Shown here: positions 1 through 5,881 of the stretch, in pieces
How the letters are laid out: each line of letters begins with the position of its first letter
Position numbering within the stretch: position 1 is the first letter of the stretch
NCBI GenBank assembly: GCA_013153795.1
Contig: JAADDV010000149.1
Location: forward strand, 1 to 12,994
Length of the DNA stretch: 12,994 nt
Direction of reading: 5' to 3'
DNA from: Aquificota bacterium
GTDB taxonomy: Bacteria; Aquificota; Aquificia; Aquificales; Hydrogenothermaceae
Translations under genes and position numbers: made by a program
Notes under the pieces: generated by a model
Databases searched by the model: none
What the model was told of the DNA's origin: nothing
Seen by the model: the letters and a program-made list of their open reading frames with translations, nothing else

Positions 1-1076
1 CTAAAAATCTTGTTGATATAACCCCTCCAAAACTTACAAAGGTTTTTTACTCAGAAGATGGCGCTGAGGCTATGGAAATTGCTATAAAAATCGCATATCA
101 CTACTGGCACAACAAAGGGGAAAAGCTAAAAAACAAGTTTGTAACCCTTTCAGAAGCGTATCACGGAGACACAATAGGAAGTGTGTCTGTAGGTGGTATA
201 AACATTTTCCATGAGAAATACAAACCTCTTCTTTTTGATGTTTATAAAATGCCGTCTCCTTATCTTGAGGCTGTAAAAAAGGTTGGTAGAGAAAAGGCTT
301 TAGAGTATGACACAACAAAACTTCTTATTGAAGAAGTAGAAGAGTTTATATTTAAAAATCATCAGGAAATAGCTGCTTTCGTTTTAGAAGCTGGGGTTCA
401 AGGTGCTGCTGGAATACTTCCTTTCCCTAAAGGTTATCTAAAAGAGATAAGAAGGATATGCGATGAGTATAACGTTTTAATGATTGTTGATGAGGTTGCT
501 ACAGGTTTTGGAAGAAGTGGGTATATGTTTGCAAGTGAAAAAGAGGGAATAGAACCTGATATTATGGCTCTTGGTAAAGGAATAACTGGTGGTTATCTTC
601 CTCTAGCTGCTACTTTAGTAACAGATGATATATTTAATGCCTTTTTAGGTGAGTTTGGGGAAGCCAAACATTTTTACCATGGGCACACATACACAGGAAA
701 TCCTATAGCTTGCAATGTTGCTATTGCTAACCTTGAGGTTTTTGAAGAGGAACAGACTATTAAAAAACTCCAGCCTAAAATAAAACTCCTTGAGGAAAGA
801 TTAAAAGAGTTTTGGGATTTAAAACATGTTGGTGATGTTAGGCAGTATGGATTTATGGCAGGTGTTGAACTTGTGAAAGATAAAAAGAAAAATGAACCTT
901 ATCCTTATGGAGAAAGAATGGGATTTAAAGTTGCAAAAGCAATGCTTAAAAGGGGTATATGGGTCAGACCTTTAGGGGATGTTATGGTTATTATGCCTCC
1001 TCTTGTAATAAAAGAGGAAGAGCTAAACTATTTTCTTGATTCATTGAAAGAAAGTATTCAAGAGGTTTGTAACTAA
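1..1076 (+). CDS. bioA: Adenosylmethionine-8-amino-7-oxononanoate aminotransferase (BioA), 5'-truncated by window edge
   Basis: PLP-dependent class III aminotransferase of biotin synthesis. It moves an amino group from S-adenosylmethionine to KAPA, giving DAPA, in the cytoplasm. The reading frame is open from base 3, so the ATG at 72 is internal and the true start lies outside the window. Visible signatures are FYSEDGAEAMEIA (cofactor-phosphate region), SEAYHGDTIGSVSVGG (BioA-type substrate/PLP loop), DEVATGFGRSG with the PLP-ring aspartate (bases about 489-515), and ALGKGITGG, whose lysine (576-578) should form the Schiff base. HGHTYTGNP and the late VRPLGDVMVIMPPL are also BioA-like; the last helps separate it from ornithine and GABA aminotransferases. 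About 357 residues are visible out of the usual 420-450, so roughly the first 70-90 are missing. No other biotin gene is in the window. It ends in the shared terminator with clpB. Confidence 0.93.
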   Translation, partial: KNLVDITPPKLTKVFYSEDGAEAMEIAIKIAYHYWHNKGEKLKNKFVTLSEAYHGDTIGSVSVGGINIFHEKYKPLLFDVYKMPSPYLEAVKKVGREKALEYDTTKLLIEEVEEFIFKNHQEIAAFVLEAGVQGAAGILPFPKGYLKEIRRICDEYNVLMIVDEVATGFGRSGYMFASEKEGIEPDIMALGKGITGGYLPLAATLVTDDIFNAFLGEFGEAKHFYHGHTYTGNPIACNVAIANLEVFEEEQTIKKLQPKIKLLEERLKEFWDLKHVGDVRQYGFMAGVELVKDKKKNEPYPYGERMGFKVAKAMLKRGIWVRPLGDVMVIMPPLVIKEEELNYFLDSLKESIQEVCN

Positions 1077-1105
1077 AAAGGGGCAGAAATTTCTGCCCCT
1101 TTTTT
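1075..1105. terminator. Bidirectional intrinsic terminator between bioA and clpB
   Basis: Bases 1080-1099 form a perfect self-complementary palindrome (GGGGCAGAAA followed by its reverse complement). It is flanked by AAAAA on the left and TTTTTT on the right, so either strand gives a GC-rich stem followed by a U-tract. It starts inside the bioA stop codon and ends five bases before the clpB stop codon. One element therefore can end both converging transcripts. Confidence 0.9.
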
Positions 1106-1110
1106 AGTTT

Positions 1111-4100
1111 TTATGCCTTTGCTTCTTCTTCTTCAGCTTCTTTAGGTTTTGGATGTTCTTTTTTCTTAAATACAAGCTCTCCATTTTCAACATCAAGAAC
1201 AACAATATCTCCTGGTTTAATTTCACCAGCAAGTATTTTCTCTGAAAGAGGTGTTTCTACATATTTTTGGATAGCTCTTCTTAGCGGTCTTGCACCATAA
1301 ACAGGGTCATATCCAAGTTTAGCAATAAGTTCTTTAGCAGCATCTGTTGCTTCAAGGTGAATATCTTTATCTATAAGTCTTGCGTTTAGTTGCTTAAGCA
1401 TAAGGTCAACAATTTGTAAAAGCTCTTTCTTAAGAAGAGGCTTAAATACAAGAATATCATCAAGTCTGTTTAAAAACTCTGGTCTAAAGTAATTTTTAAC
1501 CTCTTCTAGAACTTTTTCTTTTGCAATTTCAAACTCTTTCTCAACAACATCTTCAGGAGCATCAAAAGGTATCACAGTTAAATACTGGCTACCAATATTA
1601 GAAGTCATAATGATAATAGTATTTCTAAAGTTTACAGTTCTACCTTTAGAGTCTGTAAGTCTTCCATCATCAAGAACCTGTAAGAATAAGTCAAATACCC
1701 TTGGATGAGCTTTTTCTATCTCATCAAGGAGTATTACAGAGTAAGGTTTTCTTCTTACAGCTTCTGTAAGTTTTCCTCCTTCCTCATATCCAACATATCC
1801 TGGAGGTGCACCAATGAGTTTGGCTACAGAGTGTTCCTCTTTAAACTCAGACATATCAAGTCTAATCAGTGCATCTTCATCTCCAAAGAGAACCTCAGCT
1901 AGAGCTTTTGCTGTTTCTGTTTTACCAACTCCTGTTGGTCCAAGGAACATAAATGAAGCTTGTGGTTTTCTTGGGTCAGAAAGACCAGCTCTTGCTCTTC
2001 TAATAGCTTCTGCAACAGTTTTGATTACGTGCTCTTGGTCAACAACTCTTTTATGAAGCTCTTCTTCAAGTTTAAGAAGTCTTTGCATTTCTTCTTCTTT
2101 AAGTTTAGATAATGGTATGCCTGTCCAGTCAGAAACAACTTCAGCAACATCATCTTCAGTAACAACTGTTTTCTCAGCAATTTTTCTTTCTAGCTCTTTT
2201 ATCTCTTTTTCTATTTTAGCTTTTTCTATCTTAAGCTCAGCTTCTCTTTCATAGTCTCCAGCCTCTGCAGCTTTTTCTATTTGTTCTTCTATTTCCTCTA
2301 GTTTCTTTCTTAAAGCTTCAAGTTTTACATGCTCACTGTCAGATTTTTCTTTAAGCTCTTTAAGTTTCTTTTCTAACTTAGCTTTTTCAATTTTAAGCTG
2401 TGCTTCTTTTTCATAATCTCCTTCTAAAGAAGCCTGAACAATTTGTTCTTCTAAGAGCTTTATTTTTCTTTCAAGCTCTATAACTTCAGGAGGAGCATAT
2501 ACAAGCTTAAGTTTCTTTCTAGCACAAGCTTGGTCAAGAGCATCTATTGCTTTATCTGGAAGTTTTCTATCTGTTACATATCTATCTGTAAGTTTTGCAG
2601 CTGCAACAATAGCAGAATCATCTATTTTTACACCGTGGTGTTTTTCAAGTTTTGGTCTTAAAGCTTTTAAAATTTCAATAGTAGTTTGGACATCTGGTTC
2701 TTCAACATATACAGGTTGAAATCTTCTTTCTAATGCAGGGTCTTTTTCTATGTATTTTCTGTATTCATCTATTGTTGTTGCACCTATTACTCTAAGTTCT
2801 CCTCTTGCTAAAGCCGGTTTTAAAAGGTTTCCTGCATCTGTAGCACCTTCAGCTGCACCAGCTCCTACAATAGTATGAATTTCATCTATAAAGAGAATAA
2901 TGTTTCCATCTTTTTTAACTTCATCAATAAGATTTTTAAGTCTTTCTTCAAACTCTCCTCTGTATTTTGTTCCTGCAAGGAGAGCACCCATATCTAAAGC
3001 AAGAATTCTTTTATCAAAAAGTTCCTCTGGAACTTCTTTGTTTACAATTTTTTGAGCTAAACCTTCAACAATAGCAGTTTTACCAACTCCTGCCTCACCA
3101 ACTAAAACAGGGTTGTTCTTTGTTCTTCTTAAAAGAACTTCTATAACCTGCTGAATTTCTTTTTCTCTTCCTATGACAGGGTCTAGCTTTCCTTCTTTAG
3201 CAAGCTCTGTTAAATCAACTGTAAATCTTTCAAGGGCAGACTTTTCCTCTTCTGCCATTTCTTGCTGAATATTTTCTCCATTCATCTTTTCCTTTCCTCC
3301 TGTTAATATTTGTTCTAAGATTTTACCAGCAATTGTATCTTTAGCTTCTATTAAAGCTGAAGCTATATATAAAGGTTTTACAAGGGTTTCCCCTTTTTCT
3401 AAAGCTTTCTTTTCTGCTTCTTCTAAAACTTTGACAAGTTTTGAGGCATAAACTTTACCGCTTTTTGTTCCTAAAACTTCTTCAGCAATTTTAACAATGA
3501 CCCTATCTGGAGATATTCCAAGGTCTGCTACTTGTTTAACAAAGTCTGAATTTTCTATTATTTTATAAAGTATAGCTGAAAGACCTATTTCTCCTGTAAG
3601 GAATTTATCAGCTGTCTCTTCATCCATTACTTGAAGAAGAGATGTTTTTATCTGTGCAAGCTGATTTTTTAACTCTTTTTCGTATCTATTTAATCTATCA
3701 TACTCAAGTCTAACTGAGCTTCCAAATCCACCCCAAAAAGAAGATTCCTCATATCTTAATTCTTGTTCTAACTGTTTTTTTGCAGCAGCAACTTTTTTAA
3801 GCTCTTCTTGAATTTGAAGAATATTGTTTCTTACAGAAGATAATTGAGATTGAAGATTTTTTAAATAATCTACATATTCTCTTACAGATTTATCTATCTG
3901 AGAATATAAATCATTTAAGTATTCATTTATTTTTTGAACAAGGTCTTTAGTATCTATACCTCTTTTTTCTAAAACTTTTACAAGAGGACTATCTTTTTTG
4001 CTGATTAAAGAAAGTAATAAATGGTCTGTATCAACAAGCCTGTCTCCTCTCTGCTCTGCTATTTTTTTAGCACCTTCTAAATACTCTTTAGAGCGGCTAT

Positions 4101-4122
4101 CTAATAAATTTTCACTAAACAT
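1111..4122 (-). CDS. clpB: ClpB-type AAA+ disaggregase, long form with N-terminal coiled-coil insertion
   Basis: Hexameric ATP-driven chaperone that threads aggregated proteins through its pore, normally with DnaK/DnaJ/GrpE. It has 1003 residues against about 860 for typical ClpB. Order: first Clp-N repeat (about 3-68), a coiled-coil-rich insertion (about 70-166), further N-domain sequence (about 175-275), NBD1 (from about 311), middle domain (about 547-652), NBD2 (about 690-975), acidic Ala/Glu tail. Key residues: Walker A GEAGVGKT (342-349) and GPTGVGKT (728-735); Walker B ending DE (about 413-414 and 800-801); pore loops KYRG (386-389) and GYVG (775-778); arginine fingers ERRF (465-468) and NR (885-886); sensor 2 GARPLRR (943-949). 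I see no IGF/LGF-type ClpP-binding loop in NBD2, which favours ClpB over ClpA/ClpC. The start is backed by GGAGG seven bases upstream of ATG. The middle domain is unusual (see the repeat entry). No CIRCE element is visible upstream. Confidence 0.93.
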   Translation of the reverse strand: MFSENLLDSRSKEYLEGAKKIAEQRGDRLVDTDHLLLSLISKKDSPLVKVLEKRGIDTKDLVQKINEYLNDLYSQIDKSVREYVDYLKNLQSQLSSVRNNILQIQEELKKVAAAKKQLEQELRYEESSFWGGFGSSVRLEYDRLNRYEKELKNQLAQIKTSLLQVMDEETADKFLTGEIGLSAILYKIIENSDFVKQVADLGISPDRVIVKIAEEVLGTKSGKVYASKLVKVLEEAEKKALEKGETLVKPLYIASALIEAKDTIAGKILEQILTGGKEKMNGENIQQEMAEEEKSALERFTVDLTELAKEGKLDPVIGREKEIQQVIEVLLRRTKNNPVLVGEAGVGKTAIVEGLAQKIVNKEVPEELFDKRILALDMGALLAGTKYRGEFEERLKNLIDEVKKDGNIILFIDEIHTIVGAGAAEGATDAGNLLKPALARGELRVIGATTIDEYRKYIEKDPALERRFQPVYVEEPDVQTTIEILKALRPKLEKHHGVKIDDSAIVAAAKLTDRYVTDRKLPDKAIDALDQACARKKLKLVYAPPEVIELERKIKLLEEQIVQASLEGDYEKEAQLKIEKAKLEKKLKELKEKSDSEHVKLEALRKKLEEIEEQIEKAAEAGDYEREAELKIEKAKIEKEIKELERKIAEKTVVTEDDVAEVVSDWTGIPLSKLKEEEMQRLLKLEEELHKRVVDQEHVIKTVAEAIRRARAGLSDPRKPQASFMFLGPTGVGKTETAKALAEVLFGDEDALIRLDMSEFKEEHSVAKLIGAPPGYVGYEEGGKLTEAVRRKPYSVILLDEIEKAHPRVFDLFLQVLDDGRLTDSKGRTVNFRNTIIIMTSNIGSQYLTVIPFDAPEDVVEKEFEIAKEKVLEEVKNYFRPEFLNRLDDILVFKPLLKKELLQIVDLMLKQLNARLIDKDIHLEATDAAKELIAKLGYDPVYGARPLRRAIQKYVETPLSEKILAGEIKPGDIVVLDVENGELVFKKKEHPKPKEAEEEEAKA
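2182..2454 (-). repeat. Tandem UVR-like coiled-coil repeat in the ClpB middle domain
   Basis: Residues 557-593 (bases 2344-2454) and 611-647 (bases 2182-2292) align without gaps at a 54-residue offset, with 24 of 37 positions identical. Both carry the core GDYE-x-EA-x-LKIEKAK. The nucleotide sequences remain visibly similar at a 162-base offset, which suggests internal duplication. The core resembles the UVR motif of UvrB/UvrC and of the ClpC middle domain. The usual ClpB wing signature containing YGKIPELE is not present. Confidence 0.8.
3283..3301 (-). promoter_or_regulatory. Internal ribosome binding site and ATG in clpB (truncated isoform start)
   Basis: On the minus strand a perfect AGGAGG (bases 3301-3296) lies ten bases before an in-frame ATG (3285-3283, Met280). 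The codons fall in the linker between the N-terminal region and NBD1. Starting here would give a ClpB of 724 residues lacking the N-domain, like the short ClpB made from an internal start in E. coli. The site is seen directly; its use is inferred. Confidence 0.6.
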
Positions 4123-4193
4123 CCTAATCCTCCATTGAATAGTAATATTTTAGTATTTTATTGTAAAATTTTCTTAGTAAAAATTGATAAATA

Positions 4194-4222
4194 AATATAA
4201 GCCAATTGATTTAACAATGCAA
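4194..4222 (-). promoter_or_regulatory. Candidate sigma-A promoter for clpB
   Basis: On the minus strand, TTGCAT (4222-4217) and TATATT (4199-4194) are separated by exactly 17 bases. The -10 matches the consensus at 5 of 6 positions, the -35 at 3 of 6. Transcription would begin near 4187 and leave a leader of about 65 bases. In such AT-rich DNA the assignment is tentative. Confidence 0.4.
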
Positions 4223-4226
4223 GACT

Positions 4227-4253
4227 AAAATTTTTACAAACTGTAAAAATTTT
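4227..4253. repeat. Inverted repeat upstream of clpB promoter, possible operator
   Basis: AAAATTTTTACA (4227-4238) and its exact reverse complement TGTAAAAATTTT (4242-4253) flank a 3-base centre, AAC. The repeat sits just upstream of the candidate clpB -35 box. An all-but-AT stem is a poor terminator for a thermophile, so a DNA-binding site is more likely than an RNA hairpin. It does not match CIRCE. Confidence 0.5.
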
Positions 4254-4335
4254 TGACTTATGATTAATCTGCATTTTTATTTTACATCTGACAACAGTTA
4301 TAAAAATATAAATTCTATTATAACTTTTTTATGTA

Positions 4336-4364
4336 TTGACTAAAAGTTATTTCACACATATTTT
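4336..4364 (+). promoter_or_regulatory. Candidate sigma-A promoter for udg
   Basis: TTGACT (4336-4341, 5 of 6 to consensus) is followed after 17 bases by TATTTT (4359-4364, 4 of 6). Transcription would start near 4371, about 57 bases before the chosen TTG start. It could also serve pyrF, since no terminator is visible between udg and pyrF. Confidence 0.4.
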
Positions 4365-4427
4365 TCTTAAGAGTTTATATAAAGTTTAGAGAGCTTAAAA
4401 AGTCTTATATATTTGGGAGTTTTTATT

Positions 4428-5087
4428 TTGAATAAAGATTTTTTAAATCAATATTTAAAAATCTTTGAAGAGCTTGGGTTCGATTATATTTTTTTTGATA
4501 AGGAGAATTTGGTAAAAATGGATTTAAAAGAAAAAGAAAAAATAATGGAAGAGTTAAATAAAAAAATTCAAGAGTGCACAAAATGTGATTTACATAAGTA
4601 CCGAACTCAAGCAGTTTTAGGAGAAGGAAATTTAAATGCCAAACTTATGTTTGTAGGAGAAGCTCCAGGAGGAGATGAAGATAAACAAGGAAGACCTTTT
4701 GTAGGAAGAGCTGGAAAATTATTAACAAAAATTATAGAAGAAACAGGTCATAAAAGAGAAGAATTTTATATAACAAATGTATGTAAATGTAGACCTCCTA
4801 ACAATAGAACGCCTACCCCATGGGAAATGGAAGCTTGTTTTCCCTATTTGAAAACTCAGATAGAAGTAATAGACCCAAAAGTATTATGTCTTTTAGGAGC
4901 AACTGCAGCACGAGCTTTTTTAGGTAGAAATGTAGCAATAACAAAAGAAAGAGGCTCAGTTATAAATTGGGAAGGAAGACTTTTATATCTAACTTTTCAT
5001 CCTGCTTATGTCCTTAGAAATCCAAGTGCTGAAAAGATTTTATTTGAAGATATTAAAAAAGCTATAGAGCTTGCTTACGAAAATTGA
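4428..5087 (+). CDS. udg: Type 4 (thermophile-type) uracil-DNA glycosylase with Fe-S cluster cysteines
   Basis: Removes uracil from DNA, the product of cytosine deamination, which is fast at high temperature. Family 4 motif 1 is GEAPGGDEDKQGRPFVG and motif 2 is HPAYVLRN near the C-terminus. Four cysteines match the 4Fe-4S ligands of this family: a CTKC pair (residues 50 and 53 from the chosen start), the second Cys of VCKCRPP (121), and Cys137. The Cys just before KCR is additional. I chose TTG at 4428 because GGGAG (4415-4419) lies 8 bases upstream. A TTG at 4413 is in frame but precedes that site. ATG at 4518 has AGGAG 12 bases upstream and would give about 190 residues, the common family length, so the first 30 residues are either an extension or untranslated. 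pyrF follows after 59 bases. Confidence 0.9.
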   Translation: MNKDFLNQYLKIFEELGFDYIFFDKENLVKMDLKEKEKIMEELNKKIQECTKCDLHKYRTQAVLGEGNLNAKLMFVGEAPGGDEDKQGRPFVGRAGKLLTKIIEETGHKREEFYITNVCKCRPPNNRTPTPWEMEACFPYLKTQIEVIDPKVLCLLGATAARAFLGRNVAITKERGSVINWEGRLLYLTFHPAYVLRNPSAEKILFEDIKKAIELAYEN

Positions 5088-5146
5088 TTTTATTAGTTTA
5101 ATAGTGTTTTAATATTTGGCATATTTTTTGTAAATACGAGGAAAAT

Positions 5147-5827
5147 TTGGGAAAGAAAATAGCTTTTGCTTTAGATGTTCAAGATTTAAACACAGCTTAC
5201 GCTATTTTAGAGGAAATAAAAGGGCTAGACATTATAATAAAAATAGGTTATGTTCTTTTTATTCAAGGGGGAGAAAAATTAATAAAAGATATAAAAAATT
5301 CTGGATTTGAAATTTTTTTAGATTTAAAACTTCATGATATACCAAATACAGTTTTTAATGGAGTTTATGCTGCTGGAAAGCTAGGGGTTGATTATTTAAC
5401 TATCCACACCCTAGGTGGTGTGGATATGATAAAAAAGGCTGTTGAAGCAAAAAAAGAAAGTAATATAAAATTACTTGGGGTAACTATTCTAACGAGCCAT
5501 GGAAAAGAATATGAAGAATATATTGGAACTAGATACAGCCTAAAAGAGCTAGCTATTAAACTGGCTCAAACAGGTATAGAAGCAGGGCTAGATGGAATAG
5601 TTTGCTCAGCAGAAGAAGTAAAAGATATAAAAAATAAAATAAAAAAAGATTTTCTGGCTGTAGTGCCAGGAATAAGATTAGCAGGAGGGGAGAGTGATGA
5701 CCAAACTCGCATTTCCACACCTCAAAAAGCTATTCAATCAGGAGCCGATATTCTCGTTATTGGAAGACCTATCCTTAATTCAAAGAATAAAAAAGAGACA
5801 ATTTTACAGATACTTTCCGAAATTTAA
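5147..5827 (+). CDS. pyrF: Orotidine 5'-phosphate decarboxylase (PyrF)
   Basis: Last step of de novo UMP synthesis: cofactor-free decarboxylation of OMP in a TIM-barrel dimer in the cytoplasm. At 226 residues it is the usual bacterial short form. Seen: FALDVQD at the N-terminus with substrate-binding Asp10, Lys32, and the catalytic tetrad stretch DLKLHDIPNT (Asp59, Lys61, Asp64, with Thr68). HTLGG follows (87-91), then the phosphate-gripping loop VPGIR (173-177) and IGRPI with Arg207. The start is TTG with GAGG five bases upstream. The product begins MGKKIAFALD, which matches the family. It lies 59 bases after udg and 54 bases before rpoN on the same strand with no terminator between, so a shared transcript is possible. 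The coding sequence includes a strong 10-bp hairpin at 5401-5426. Confidence 0.95.
   Translation: MGKKIAFALDVQDLNTAYAILEEIKGLDIIIKIGYVLFIQGGEKLIKDIKNSGFEIFLDLKLHDIPNTVFNGVYAAGKLGVDYLTIHTLGGVDMIKKAVEAKKESNIKLLGVTILTSHGKEYEEYIGTRYSLKELAIKLAQTGIEAGLDGIVCSAEEVKDIKNKIKKDFLAVVPGIRLAGGESDDQTRISTPQKAIQSGADILVIGRPILNSKNKKETILQILSEI
5401..5426. repeat. Ten-base-pair inverted repeat inside pyrF
   Basis: TATCCACACC (5401-5410) and GGTGTGGATA (5417-5426) are exact reverse complements around a 6-base centre, CTAGGT. The stem is far richer in G+C than its surroundings. It encodes the conserved HTLGGV segment of PyrF, so part of it is explained by codon constraint. Confidence 0.6.
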
Positions 5828-5881
5828 AAAAAGGCTACTAATTTTAAGTATTTAAAATAAGTAAATAGAGAAGAGGGCACC

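Larger units (their letters stand above)
4123..4427. other. Divergent intergenic region between clpB and udg
   Basis: This is the only gap of about 300 bases in the window. It is extremely AT-rich and has no open reading frame with a ribosome site. It contains the clpB ribosome site (GGAGG at 4130-4134 on the minus strand), a clpB promoter candidate, the 12-bp-arm inverted repeat at 4227-4253, and an udg promoter candidate near 4336-4364. I see no tRNA, riboswitch or GC-rich RNA structure. Confidence 0.7.

Noticed and set aside
72..74. ATG at 72 as the bioA start
   Set aside because: The frame is open and BioA-like (FYSEDGAEA) back to the window edge, so this Met is internal.
1705..2056. Open frames on the + strand inside clpB
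   Set aside because: They are antisense to conserved AAA+ motifs, have no ribosome site or family resemblance, and follow from the codon bias of the real gene.
1111..4122. Calling the gene clpC because of its UVR-like middle domain
   Set aside because: The ClpP-docking loop is not seen in NBD2 and the middle domain has two wing-like segments. ClpB remains the better call.
5117..5131. Sigma-54-like -24/-12 motif (TGGCAT, then TTGT at the correct 12-base spacing) just upstream of pyrF, tempting because rpoN follows
   Set aside because: The -12 element lacks the usual GC (it has GT), and the start site would fall at about 5143, leaving only four bases before the pyrF TTG and cutting off its ribosome site. 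It is likely chance in AT-rich DNA, though a 5'-end map would settle it.
5841..5858. AT-only inverted repeat (ATTTTAA/TTAAAAT) between pyrF and rpoN as a terminator
   Set aside because: Seven A/T pairs would not hold as an RNA hairpin in a thermophile, and no T-tract follows.
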